Source of the DNA: Pseudopedobacter sp044361595
GTDB lineage: Bacteria > Bacteroidota > Bacteroidia > Sphingobacteriales > Sphingobacteriaceae
Length of the DNA: 64,000 nucleotides
Assembly (NCBI GenBank): GCA_044361595.1
Contig: JBIKIN010000019.1
Span: 10,494-74,493 of the forward strand
Reading direction: 5' to 3'
The translations under genes were made by a program, and so were the position numbers. A model generated the notes under the pieces. The model searched no databases. It was not told the DNA's origin and saw only the letters and a list, made by a program, of their open reading frames with translations. Position 1 is the stretch's first letter; each line of letters opens with the position of its first letter. Positions 26,535 to 35,616 of the stretch are shown piece by piece.

Positions 26535-28148
26535 TTAACTTTTCTTTTTAGCGTGTTCTAATGAAGCGGCGACAAATTTAACAAAAAGTGGGTGAGGATT
26601 AGCAACTGTTGATTTTAATTCTGGGTGAAATTGTGCAGCAACAAAATATGGATGGTTTTTTAGTTCTATAATCTCTACCAAATTATTGTCTGGGTTTATT
26701 CCAGATGCTATCATTCCACCATCTTCGTATTGTTTAAGATATTGATTATTAAACTCATATCTATGTCTGTGGCGCTCTGATATTTTAGATTTACCATAAA
26801 TACCGTAAGCTTTTGTCCCTTTTTTAATTTCGCAAGTATAAGCACCTAATCTCATGGTTCCGCCTTTAAGCGTAATTTTCTTTTGGTCTTCCATCATAGA
26901 AATAACGGCATCTTCCTCACTTTGGTCCATTTCTGTGCTATGTGCATTTTTTAATCCTAACACATTTCGTCCATATTCTATAACTGCACACTGCATACCT
27001 AAACAAATTCCAAAGAATGGTATATTATTTTCTCTTATAAATTTGATAGCAATAATTTTACCCTCAATACCACGATTACCAAAACCAGGAGCTACCAATA
27101 CACCATCTAAATGACTTAATTTTGCTGCTACATTTTCTTCGGTTATGCCTTCAGAGTGTATACATTCTACTCTTACCTTACATTCGTTTTGCGCACCAGC
27201 ATGAATAAAAGCTTCCGTAATTGATTTATAGGCATCAGGTAGTTCTACATATTTACCTACTAAACCTACTTTTATTTCTGATGTTGGGTTTTTTAAACGG
27301 CCAAGAAAATCTTTCCAGCTATCTAAGTTAGGTTCGTTTTTTAAAGGTAATTTCAATTTAGATAATACAGTACGGTCTAATTGCTCTTTAAGCATCAATA
27401 AAGGAACATCGTATATCGTTTTTGCATCTATAGACTCTATAACTGCATTAATGTTGACGTTACAAAATAGCGCTATTTTTTTTCTGATGTCTTGTGTAAT
27501 ATGATGCTCGGTTCTACAAACTAAAATATCTGGCTGTATGCCATATTCTAGCAACATTTTAACCGAGTGCTGTGTAGGTTTTGTTTTTAATTCGCCTGCT
27601 GCTGCTAAAAACGGAATTAAGGTTAAGTGAATAACTATTGCATTATTAGATCCTACTTCCCATTTAAACTGTCTAACAGCTTCAATGTAAGGTAATGATT
27701 CAATATCACCTACAGTTCCTCCTAACTCGGTAATAACAATATCGTAGGTGCCACTTTCGCCCAAAAGGCTCATATTTCTTTTGATCTCATCGGTAATATG
27801 CGGTACAACTTGTACTGTTTTACCTAAATAAGCACCTTCACGTTCTCTATTAATTACGTTTTGATATATTCTACCTGTAGTAATGTTATTAGCCTGAGAA
27901 GTGTTAACATTTAAAAAACGTTCGTAATGACCAAGGTCTAGATCAGTTTCGGCTCCGTCTTCTGTAACGTAGCATTCGCCATGTTCGTAGGGATTTAAAG
28001 TTCCGGGATCTATGTTGATGTAAGGGTCAAATTTTTGGATGGTTACACTGTAACCTCTGGCTTGTAATAGCTTAGCTAGCGAGGCTGAAATAATTCCTTT
28101 CCCTAAAGAAGATGTAACACCTCCCGTAACAAAAATATACTTAGTCAT
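26535..28148 (-). CDS. pyrG: CTP synthase
   Basis: A 537-residue protein that converts UTP to CTP using ATP and glutamine. The N-terminal synthase domain opens with YIFVTGGVTSSLGKGI, and the C-terminal class I glutamine amidotransferase domain carries the nucleophile elbow GICLGMQC plus HPELKS near the end. Length and motif order are standard. Reverse-strand TACTTTTG at 28221-28228 is a likely -7 box. yidC follows after 31 nt. Confidence 0.98.
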   Translation of the reverse strand: MTKYIFVTGGVTSSLGKGIISASLAKLLQARGYSVTIQKFDPYINIDPGTLNPYEHGECYVTEDGAETDLDLGHYERFLNVNTSQANNITTGRIYQNVINREREGAYLGKTVQVVPHITDEIKRNMSLLGESGTYDIVITELGGTVGDIESLPYIEAVRQFKWEVGSNNAIVIHLTLIPFLAAAGELKTKPTQHSVKMLLEYGIQPDILVCRTEHHITQDIRKKIALFCNVNINAVIESIDAKTIYDVPLLMLKEQLDRTVLSKLKLPLKNEPNLDSWKDFLGRLKNPTSEIKVGLVGKYVELPDAYKSITEAFIHAGAQNECKVRVECIHSEGITEENVAAKLSHLDGVLVAPGFGNRGIEGKIIAIKFIRENNIPFFGICLGMQCAVIEYGRNVLGLKNAHSTEMDQSEEDAVISMMEDQKKITLKGGTMRLGAYTCEIKKGTKAYGIYGKSKISERHRHRYEFNNQYLKQYEDGGMIASGINPDNNLVEIIELKNHPYFVAAQFHPELKSTVANPHPLFVKFVAASLEHAKKKS

Positions 28149-28485
28149 GTTTAAATTGAAGTTTTGATCTTTTGAATACCTTATTTTAAGGTGATTTTTA
28201 AATCTATTTGTACGGGATTCAAAAGTAGGGTTTTTTTTTCGTTTTGCTTTACTTGTGGATAAAATAGATTCTTGTGGAAAAGGATATTTTGCTTTTGAAT
28301 GAATGTTTTATAGAGTAAAATTCTGTGGCATAGGTGGTTTCTAAAACTATATTTTTTTAAAATTTTATAGGTTTTTGCGTTAACGATAGGAATGGATACC
28401 GGCCTGTGAATAATGCCTTGAGCAGTATGAATGGATAGCGTGTTAAAACGCCCAAATAATTCATTTTAACATCATAATTAATGTT
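28149..28485. other. Intergenic region between pyrG and unknown gene, with a repeat-like block
   Basis: No gene is visible. It contains the pyrG promoter box (28221-28228). A GC-richer block at about 28378-28455 carries GAATGGATA twice (28390-28398 and 28429-28437, 39 bp apart), bounded by CGTTAACG and GTTAAAACGCCC. From memory the block resembles an interspersed Pedobacter-type intergenic element; copy number is unverified. Confidence 0.45.
28221..28228 (-). promoter_or_regulatory. TAnnTTTG box for pyrG
   Basis: TACTTTTG on the reverse strand, about 72 nt before the pyrG ATG. It is a full match to the -7 consensus. Confidence 0.4.
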
Positions 28486-28493
28486 TAATTTTG
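28486..28493 (+). promoter_or_regulatory. TAnnTTTG box directly before unknown gene
   Basis: TAATTTTG followed by six bases and the ATG at 28500, the same very short spacing as at alaS. Confidence 0.5.
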
Positions 28494-28499
28494 CGATGT

Positions 28500-28934
28500 A
28501 TGAGTCCAAATTATAAAAGCTTATTAATGCGCTATCAAAATTATTTGATAGAGTTTTATCAATTAATAGAAGATAAAGAATTAATTAAACCGAGCGATTT
28601 AGCTAAATCGGCCATGGTGAGAGATTTTTTAGAGAATTTACCAGATTTTGAAACCGATTTTGAAATAGAATTTAAATTATCTACCCATGTAGATGATTTA
28701 GAAAATACTTGGCTAGCTCAATTTAATTTAGATGGATTTAGCGTTAGATCTTACACTTTAGACGGTTTAGACGAAATAGAACAATGGTATTTTCATTACC
28801 GAGACGATACTAAAGAATATGAAGGTAATTTGTTTACCGATGGTGACTGGGATTTATTTTTAGATGAAATTGCTGAAATTGATCAGTTTGGAGACACAAA
28901 ACTAAATGCGAGTTTTAATTACGCTTTTGAATAA
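28500..28934 (+). CDS. Acidic protein of unknown function
   Basis: I do not recognise the family. From the ATG at 28500 the protein has 144 residues and is strongly acidic, with many Asp/Glu, aromatic-rich segments (QWYFHYRDDTKEYEGNLF) and no signal peptide, membrane segment or cysteine. It is probably a soluble cytoplasmic protein. An in-frame TTG at 28491 lies in the promoter box and is not used. The AI-2E-family permease gene follows 52 nt downstream on the same strand and may be co-transcribed. Confidence 0.7.
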   Translation: MSPNYKSLLMRYQNYLIEFYQLIEDKELIKPSDLAKSAMVRDFLENLPDFETDFEIEFKLSTHVDDLENTWLAQFNLDGFSVRSYTLDGLDEIEQWYFHYRDDTKEYEGNLFTDGDWDLFLDEIAEIDQFGDTKLNASFNYAFE

Positions 28935-28986
28935 AACTTAGTTCCTGTTTTTTGGCATTATTAATGGTTAATTTTGAAAATAAACA

Positions 28987-30063
28987 ATGATGAATCAGAA
29001 AACTGAAATTCCTTTAACCGTAAAAAGATCTATAGAATTACTTGGGTTATTTTTGCTAGGCTATATCATGTACATAGGTAGTGACATTATTATGCCTTTA
29101 TTGATGGCTTTTTTCTTAACCATTATGTTGTTGCCAATTTATAGGTTTTTAAGAAAGAAGAAACTTCCAGAAAGTATAGCCATTTTAGTCCCTATTGTGA
29201 TTTTACTGCTTTTTGCCGCACTTTTAATTTGGTTTTTTACGGCACAAATTCAATTTTTGATAGGAGATTTCCCTTCAATTAAGAAAAATGTAAACATCCA
29301 TCTTAATTCTTTAAGTAACTGGATAAGCAGTTTTACTAACACAAGCACTAAGCAGCAAATTGAGATTATAAAAGAACAAAGCAATAATTTTTTAAACAGT
29401 ACCGGCACTTTATTATCGGGCATTGCAGGGTCTGTATCTGGTGTTTTAATATTTTTTGGCTTATTACCTATCTACATTTACCTTATATTTTATTATAAAG
29501 GCATGCTTAAAAGGTTCACAACCATGTGGTTTGATAAGCAAGATTTACCACAAGTTGAAGACAGCATAAAAAGCATTGAAAAAATTATTAAAAGTTATTT
29601 ATTAGGTTTATTGATTCAGATAGCATATATCACTATTTTATTAGGAGGTATTTTGTGGATAGTAGGGATAAAACATGCTTTGTTAATTGGAGTATTGTTT
29701 GCGCTTTTGAACTTAGTACCCTACGTTGGCGCATTAATTGGGAATTTGCTAGGTGTCTTAATTACTTTAAGCTCTACACAAGAAACCTGGCCTATTTTAA
29801 CAGTTTTAGTAGTGATAGCAGTAGTACAATTTTTAGATAACAATATTTTGATGCCTAAAATTGTAGGCGATAAAGTGAAAATAAATAGTTTAGCAGCCAT
29901 TGTAGGTATTGTGCTAGCTGGTACTTTTGCGGGTATATCAGGCATGTTTTTAGCCTTACCTATTATTGCAGTTCTAAAAATAGTTTTCGACCAAACCGAG
30001 AACTTTAAGAAATGGGGTGTTTTATTAGGTGCCGATAGACCTGAGAAAAATATGATTAAGTAG
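28987..30063 (+). CDS. AI-2E family transporter
   Basis: A 358-residue polytopic membrane protein of the AI-2E (PerM/TqsA) family. Several hydrophobic segments are visible, a soluble loop (about 90-150) and the conserved C-terminal block LNLVPYVGALIGNLLGVLI followed by DNNILMPKIVGDKVKINSLAAIVGI. Members export small molecules; some act as Na+/H+ antiporters, others on AI-2. The substrate cannot be assigned here. The start is MMNQKTE at 28987; the second Met is equally possible. Confidence 0.88.
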   Translation: MMNQKTEIPLTVKRSIELLGLFLLGYIMYIGSDIIMPLLMAFFLTIMLLPIYRFLRKKKLPESIAILVPIVILLLFAALLIWFFTAQIQFLIGDFPSIKKNVNIHLNSLSNWISSFTNTSTKQQIEIIKEQSNNFLNSTGTLLSGIAGSVSGVLIFFGLLPIYIYLIFYYKGMLKRFTTMWFDKQDLPQVEDSIKSIEKIIKSYLLGLLIQIAYITILLGGILWIVGIKHALLIGVLFALLNLVPYVGALIGNLLGVLITLSSTQETWPILTVLVVIAVVQFLDNNILMPKIVGDKVKINSLAAIVGIVLAGTFAGISGMFLALPIIAVLKIVFDQTENFKKWGVLLGADRPEKNMIK

Positions 30064-30242
30064 ACTCTGCAAGAATTTATTCAATGATACTGATGTGATT
30101 TTTACTTTTTATCATCCAGTGTGCAATAAATACAATAATTACCAAAACTTTTCTAGTATTTAACTATATAAAAGAACGCTTTAAAGCTCAATCTTAAGGA
30201 ATTAATTTTTATCATCCCAGATTTAAATGCTAAAAATATTAG

Positions 30243-30250
30243 TATTTTTG
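30243..30250 (+). promoter_or_regulatory. TAnnTTTG box before 30272 gene
   Basis: TATTTTTG, 21 nt before the ATG at 30272. A near -33 element (TTTA, about 30222-30225) lies 17 nt upstream. Confidence 0.4.
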
Positions 30251-30271
30251 ATCTCGATAAATTGATTTTTT

Positions 30272-30625
30272 ATGAGCAAGTTAGAGGGAAACCCATTTAT
30301 AAATTGGAAAAAAATTCAGTTAACTTATAAAGACACTTTGTACGAGTTACAGGTAAAAGTTTTTGATTGCAATATTAGCCAAGATGGGGTAGGATATCAC
30401 TTAAGATTTAAAGATAAAGGTATAAGTATTGCTTTGATAGACACCAAATGGGTAAGGCTAGATGTAGAAAACCAATTTGCCCAAGTTGCGGGTAGGGTGA
30501 TTAATAAAAGAGTGCATGATGCTTGGACACAGTTTGATAATGATAGAAGAAATGCTGAAAAGGAAAACCAAAAAAATAGTAATAACGGAACTTGGGGCAT
30601 TGCTTTACAAGGGGAAAATAAATAA
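30272..30625 (+). CDS. Small soluble protein of unknown function
   Basis: A 117-residue protein that I do not recognise. It begins MSKLEGNPFINWKKIQLTYK, has mixed beta and helix character in the first 90 residues and a polar Asn/Lys-rich tail. There is no signal peptide, membrane segment or known motif. The gene has its own promoter-like box and is convergent with the small membrane protein gene of the restriction-modification operon, 17 nt away. Confidence 0.65.
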   Translation: MSKLEGNPFINWKKIQLTYKDTLYELQVKVFDCNISQDGVGYHLRFKDKGISIALIDTKWVRLDVENQFAQVAGRVINKRVHDAWTQFDNDRRNAEKENQKNSNNGTWGIALQGENK

Positions 30626-30642
30626 ACTTTACCTTTGGTTTA

Positions 30643-31092
30643 CTAAATTTTAAACCATTTAGAATAATATTTTTTATTAAAACTATCCTGTAAAACAACT
30701 CTTATTTTAGAAATTTTATGTTCTTTTAATTGTTCTATTAAATCTTCTTTTTCAATTAAATACTCGTGAGTTTCACCAGATGAAAGTGGTAAAGGGTAGC
30801 TAATTGTTTTATCAAATTTCAGTACATTAAAATTCTTTTTATTTCTCACGTTTGATATGAAAGTAGGTTCTTTGATATACCTCTGCTTATTACTTGTATT
30901 TGTAATCTTTATAACTAAAAAATTCTTTCCTTCCCCCATTTTAAAATTTTTTAAGGGCACTTTAAGAATATCTTGTATAGTAATATTAAATCTTCCTCTT
31001 TTATCAATGTAGAATTCGTAAACTCTCCAAAAAAACACAAATGTTGAAATTCCTGCGGCATAAATTGATATTATTAATTTATAGTCCATCAT
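30643..31092 (-). CDS. Small membrane-anchored protein coupled to the type IIG enzyme
   Basis: A 149-residue protein not recognised by name. One hydrophobic segment (about 5-24, ISIYAAGISTFVFFWRVYEF) is followed by a domain of about 120 residues with short strands (FNITIQDI, FLVIKITNTSNK, KIRVVLQDS), possibly an immunoglobulin-like sandwich on the cytoplasmic side. Its ATG overlaps the stop of the restriction-modification gene by 4 nt, so both are translated from one mRNA. Function is unknown; a role with the R-M enzyme is inferred only from coupling. Confidence 0.7.
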   Translation of the reverse strand: MMDYKLIISIYAAGISTFVFFWRVYEFYIDKRGRFNITIQDILKVPLKNFKMGEGKNFLVIKITNTSNKQRYIKEPTFISNVRNKKNFNVLKFDKTISYPLPLSSGETHEYLIEKEDLIEQLKEHKISKIRVVLQDSFNKKYYSKWFKI

Positions 31093-34000
31093 TCACCCTC
31101 CACAATCTTAATTTCTTCTGCTGTTAAATCATATAATTGATAAACCAATTGGTCTATTTGGTTTTCTAATTCTGAAATGTCTTCGCTTATTTTGTTGTTT
31201 TTTAAAATAGTCGTTACAAGCTTTGATATTTCCTCGACTGTTTTCTTGTCTTTTTTAATTGGAATTTCATGTAATTCATAACCGCTAATTGTTGGATTTT
31301 TAAATTCGTCATTAAACCACCAATTAATTAACTTTGAATTTATTATGCCTACAATAAATTTTAAGTCGTAATTTTTATCAATAATTTCTGATGAAACATT
31401 TGTTGTATCTAGACAAAAAAACTGCTCATTATCGTATGTGGCAAATAATTGCCCACTGCTGTTTATTCTCTGAGTGATTATTTTTTCAGATGTTAAAAAC
31501 AGTTCTTTTGTATGAGGTAAACAGCCAGCTTTTTCTTTCATTAAGTCTGGTCGATACCAAATATATTCGTTGTCATAATCAATTTTATATGCTTTGATAT
31601 TCCTGCCTCTTATAACTTTATAATAATCATCTCCTTTATTTTCTCTGAATAAAAATCTATTATCGTTACTCGTTTTAATTCCTCTTGAAAAATGAATTAT
31701 GTCACCAAGCTTTACCGCTTCATTTTTGATTTTTTTATAAATTTTATATTTAACAGAATCCCAAGTCAGATTGATTTTTAATTCTTCATCTTTTAAAATT
31801 ACTTCTTTTGGAATTTCGACTTTAAAAACGAAATTTTCATCAAGCAATTGAATATTATTGTTTGGCTTGTTATCAGTTTGAATAATAACGGTTTTAACAT
31901 ATGCATCTTTAAACACTCCAAAATCAAGTTCAACAATTGATTTTAAATTTATTTGATTAAGCAGTAGCTTTCTTAAAGGCAAAAAACTAGTTGTTGATAC
32001 CCAAGTATGGGGTATTATGAGACAAATAAAACCGTTTGGATTTTTAATTTTTGCGCCTAGTCCGACAAAAAAAGCATATAAATCAGTTTTGTTTTTATAG
32101 AGTTCAAACTTATTGTAGTATTCTCTTTCTGATTCTGGTAAATTAGCAAAATTAACATAAGGCGGATTCCCAATCACCGCATCAAATCCTACAAAATCAC
32201 CTTCATCATTTAATACTTCGGGAAATTCAAAACGCCATTCAAAAGCATTTTCAAAAATCTTATTGGCTTTTATTTCTGCAATTTTATCCTTTAGTTCTTC
32301 GATTTTATCTTCTAAATCTTCTTTATCCTTTTGTTGTACCTTGGTAAGTTTTGCATCAAATAACTGTTGAGTTACATACTTATTATACAGTTGATTACTA
32401 AATCTATCTAAGTCTTTTTGTTCTTTACTGTTTTTACTAATTTCACTTCTAAAATCAGATTTAATATCGGCAATCAACCTTTCCATTTCCCGCTTTTGCT
32501 GCTTACTTTCGGCATTACGGTAGGTAGCAACCGCAATTTTATAGGTATCAATATTCCATTTGCTTTTCTTTAGGGCTTGGCTTAAATCGGCATCTATGGC
32601 AAAACGGCTCACCAAAGAGTTTCCACATTTAATATTGATATCAATATTGGGTAAAGTTTCTAACTCGGTGCTGTTTTTGTAATAGGCGTTTTTCAAAAGC
32701 TCTATCCATAAACGTAAACGGCATATTTTAACCGAGTTGGTGTTAATATCTACTCCAAAAAGGCAGTTTTCTATAATGGTCTGCTTCTCGTGAAAAAGCG
32801 TTTCTTGTATGCGTTGGCTTTCTTTGTTGGAGGGGTGGTATTCAAATAGTTCGCCTTCTTCATCTGTTACTATTAATTCATCATTTACTACTTCTACGGT
32901 GTATTCTTTTAGGCGTTTGCCTTCACGGTCTTGCAGAATTTTTAAATCGTTTTTTACGGCAATCATTTCATTTAATGCCGAAACTAAAAAGTGGCCAGAA
33001 CCCACAGCAGGGTCACAAATTTTAATGTTGTTTACAATGGTATTGGCTTCTCTGCGGTCTTCAATTTGATCATAAAGTTCTTCTAGAGTGCTACAATTCC
33101 AGTTTTTGGTTTCATTAAACTTTTGTACCACCGCTTTACGAATGGTTTCACGGCACATGTACATGGTAATAAAACCCGGTGTGAAGAACGAACCATCTTT
33201 ATAACCATTTATTTTCTCAAAAATTAAACCTAAAACCGATGCATTGATGAGTGTTTTATTGTCTTCTTGTATATCTTCGCCACCTTCTGCCCCAAAATCA
33301 TAAGCATCTAAAAACTCAAATAAGTATTGTAGGGTGGTTAAATTTCCAGTTCTTTTTTTGCCTTGTTGGTCTTTTAAAACCGTTGATGATATAATTGGAA
33401 TCGTTTTATCATCTTTTAAATTACTAATGAAAACTGTTTGATGCTCCAGCTCGGTAGGCTCAAACAAAGTGGAATTTAAATAGGGTACTTTGGCAAATAT
33501 GGCTTTAACATCTTCATTTCTATCTTCATATTTTTTAGCCAGTACCTGAAAAAATAAACTGTTTAAATCATCATACTCTTTTATGAATTTGTTGCTCAAA
33601 AAAGCATAATCAAAATTTCGTTTATGATAATTAATTAACTGCCCTTCCAATAGCTTAAGAAATAAAACTCTGTTAATCCATGTGATAGATAACTCTAAGG
33701 CAACATTAAAAAGCCTTTCTTGGTATGTGTTGCCAAATTGAGCAGGGTTTTCTAAACGGCTTATTTTATCTAAGCTATCTAGCTGAATAATGGTATCTTC
33801 TAAAATAGAACCCGTGTTTCTTGCGCCTTCTTTATTTCTTTCAATCAGCTTTTTACTTCCTTCTTTAGTTTCGGTTAAACCGATGATGTGTAATAGCTCA
33901 CTATAAAATCTTTTATCTAGGCTGTTGCTATCATTTGTAAAAGGGAGTTTTAACAAATGCTCTGGAGAGAGCAATTTAAATAATGCAATTAAGGTATTAT

Positions 34001-34649
34001 CATCTGCTTTATTGGCATTTCTAAGCGGTTTCTGAAAATCTTGAATATTAAAATAAGTAAATTCTATTTCAGAGGTAATGCTTTCAATAAATGGCTCGGC
34101 AATTTCTTTGTAAAATACATCTGTAGATTTTTTGCTTACTTCAAAATTTTCAAATTGTTTAACAAAGGATTTGTTTTGAGCAAAAAGTTTTTCAAAGACA
34201 TGTTCATCAAATAAAAACCAATCGTTAATGTTGGTAGCTACTAAATGTTTTACTTCAAGGTTTTTATGTGTTATTCTTTCTCTTAAATAGTACAAAACCA
34301 ATTCTTGAAACGCTTTCGAGTTCAATTTCTTGGTAGTCATCATTTCGGCTTTATTGGTGGGCTTTTTAGCTTCAATAATTACCCCAACAGTTGAGCTAGA
34401 TTGGTTTCCGTTATGAATAACAAGGTCATTTCTTCCTTTGGTATTTATAAAATGATTTTGCTTGTAGTAGGTATCTTTTAAAAAGTCGGAAACCAAATTT
34501 TTATGAAACTCTTCTGATTCCGTTTCATTGGTATGATCTGATAAGATGATTAGATTCTGTTTGAAGATTTCAATTTCACTTCTATTTGGCTTTATTTTTA
34601 AAAAAGCTTTGTTGAGTGCGGTTCTAGGTTTCAGTTCTTTTAGTTGCAT
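31089..34649 (-). CDS. Type IIG (Eco57I-like) restriction-modification enzyme
   Basis: A 1186-residue single-chain enzyme. The N-terminal nuclease motif is of PD-(D/E)xK type: D75 in GRNDLVI and E93-A-K95 in VIIEAKKP. A helical connector follows, then an N6-adenine methyltransferase: DPAVGSGHF (motif I, 546-554), FGVDIN (631-636) and NPPY (motif IV, 828-831). The C-terminal part (about 975-1186) looks like a TaqI-type target recognition domain (LGDIIHFSRGIKTSNDN; ISGYELHEIPI). It should methylate one adenine in its site and cut unmodified DNA nearby, protecting against phage. No separate methylase or specificity gene is present, so the protein must supply all three activities. A small membrane protein gene is coupled downstream. 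Confidence 0.9.
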   Translation of the reverse strand: MQLKELKPRTALNKAFLKIKPNRSEIEIFKQNLIILSDHTNETESEEFHKNLVSDFLKDTYYKQNHFINTKGRNDLVIHNGNQSSSTVGVIIEAKKPTNKAEMMTTKKLNSKAFQELVLYYLRERITHKNLEVKHLVATNINDWFLFDEHVFEKLFAQNKSFVKQFENFEVSKKSTDVFYKEIAEPFIESITSEIEFTYFNIQDFQKPLRNANKADDNTLIALFKLLSPEHLLKLPFTNDSNSLDKRFYSELLHIIGLTETKEGSKKLIERNKEGARNTGSILEDTIIQLDSLDKISRLENPAQFGNTYQERLFNVALELSITWINRVLFLKLLEGQLINYHKRNFDYAFLSNKFIKEYDDLNSLFFQVLAKKYEDRNEDVKAIFAKVPYLNSTLFEPTELEHQTVFISNLKDDKTIPIISSTVLKDQQGKKRTGNLTTLQYLFEFLDAYDFGAEGGEDIQEDNKTLINASVLGLIFEKINGYKDGSFFTPGFITMYMCRETIRKAVVQKFNETKNWNCSTLEELYDQIEDRREANTIVNNIKICDPAVGSGHFLVSALNEMIAVKNDLKILQDREGKRLKEYTVEVVNDELIVTDEEGELFEYHPSNKESQRIQETLFHEKQTIIENCLFGVDINTNSVKICRLRLWIELLKNAYYKNSTELETLPNIDINIKCGNSLVSRFAIDADLSQALKKSKWNIDTYKIAVATYRNAESKQQKREMERLIADIKSDFRSEISKNSKEQKDLDRFSNQLYNKYVTQQLFDAKLTKVQQKDKEDLEDKIEELKDKIAEIKANKIFENAFEWRFEFPEVLNDEGDFVGFDAVIGNPPYVNFANLPESEREYYNKFELYKNKTDLYAFFVGLGAKIKNPNGFICLIIPHTWVSTTSFLPLRKLLLNQINLKSIVELDFGVFKDAYVKTVIIQTDNKPNNNIQLLDENFVFKVEIPKEVILKDEELKINLTWDSVKYKIYKKIKNEAVKLGDIIHFSRGIKTSNDNRFLFRENKGDDYYKVIRGRNIKAYKIDYDNEYIWYRPDLMKEKAGCLPHTKELFLTSEKIITQRINSSGQLFATYDNEQFFCLDTTNVSSEIIDKNYDLKFIVGIINSKLINWWFNDEFKNPTISGYELHEIPIKKDKKTVEEISKLVTTILKNNKISEDISELENQIDQLVYQLYDLTAEEIKIVEGE

Positions 34650-34703
34650 AGAAAAATATTACAGCTAAAATAGAAGAAATATAAATAACATTTCCATAAA
34701 AAA

Positions 34704-34732
34704 CGAAAGCCAAACACAAGGTTTGGCTTTCG
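34704..34732 (-). terminator. Hairpin terminator after iclR-type gene
   Basis: A perfect 12-bp stem (CGAAAGCCAAAC at 34704-34715 and its complement at 34721-34732) with a 5-nt loop, followed on the reverse strand by six T residues. A GC-rich stretch at 34733-34750 (CGACCGGGGACACCCC) lies between it and the gene and could form its own small hairpin. Confidence 0.75.
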
Positions 34733-34772
34733 CTCGACCGGGGACACCCCAATCCTTTTTTTTCTTAAACTT

Positions 34773-35498
34773 CTATAAAGATAATTTTTTTGATGTTTCT
34801 AAAGCCAGTTTAATCATCTGTAACTTCAGGTTTTCATTAAACCTAAACGATGGTAGGTATATGCTAAAACTAGCAATCGCCTTTTCGCCTTTGTAAATTG
34901 GTGTAGCAATTCCGGTAATTTGAACGGTATCTTCTATCAATGCATATCCTTGTTTTTTAATCAATTCAACCTGCTCAAATAGTTTAATTCTGCTCGCAGC
35001 CTCGGGCCAAATTTTTTTATCAGGTAGGCCATAAATCTTGATGAAATTTTGCAACTCTTTTTCAGATAACATACTAATTAAAAGCCTGCCGGTTGACGAG
35101 TCAAAAGCGTATTTTTCATCTGGTGTTAGCGCTTGAACAAGCTGATTACATGACTTTCTAAAAATTACTACTCTTTTGTCGCCTTTTAAAACAGCTATTA
35201 AAGTATTTTCATTTAAATGTGTTTCAAAATTAAGTAGTTCTTTGTTAGCTTTATCTATTAACTCTTTGCAGCCAAAAGAACCATTAGAAATTTCTAATAA
35301 TTTATCGCCTAGCAAGTAGCCTTTTTCTTGATTAGCTTTTTTTAAAAAGCCTCTATCTACCAAAGTCTTAATAATATTTGCGCAGGTTGCATTGTTTAGC
35401 CCTAAATCAGACGAAATTTTGCCCATCAATTTCGCCTCAGATGGGTTTAATGCAATATATTCTATAATATCTATGGCCCTATTAACTACCTGAATCAT
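34773..35498 (-). CDS. IclR family transcriptional regulator
   Basis: A 241-residue protein with an N-terminal winged HTH (about 1-65; IDIIEYIALNPSEAKLMGKISSDLGLNNATCANIIKTL) and an IclR effector-binding domain (about 75-235; ALTPDEKYAFDSSTGRLLISML, GIATPIYKGEKAIASFSIYLPS). It is divergent from the fucose cluster 118 nt away and is its likely regulator, probably sensing a sugar acid intermediate. An 18-bp palindrome begins 11 nt upstream of its ATG, consistent with autoregulation. Confidence 0.9.
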   Translation of the reverse strand: MIQVVNRAIDIIEYIALNPSEAKLMGKISSDLGLNNATCANIIKTLVDRGFLKKANQEKGYLLGDKLLEISNGSFGCKELIDKANKELLNFETHLNENTLIAVLKGDKRVVIFRKSCNQLVQALTPDEKYAFDSSTGRLLISMLSEKELQNFIKIYGLPDKKIWPEAASRIKLFEQVELIKKQGYALIEDTVQITGIATPIYKGEKAIASFSIYLPSFRFNENLKLQMIKLALETSKKLSL

Positions 35499-35508
35499 CC
35501 TTTAAATA

Positions 35509-35526
35509 TTGAAATATCAATTTCAA
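35509..35526. promoter_or_regulatory. Candidate IclR operator (perfect inverted repeat)
   Basis: TTGAAAT, a 4-nt spacer, then ATTTCAA: a perfect 7-bp inverted repeat in the 118-nt space between the divergent IclR gene and fucP. Position and symmetry fit a dimeric regulator site; the site itself is inferred. Confidence 0.45.
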
Positions 35527-35616
35527 AACTATTAAAAAACTTTATAATATAAAATTTTTGTTTTATCATTAAAAGTTTAATTAATTTGAATGACCAATTT
35601 ATAAACCGTTAGCTTA

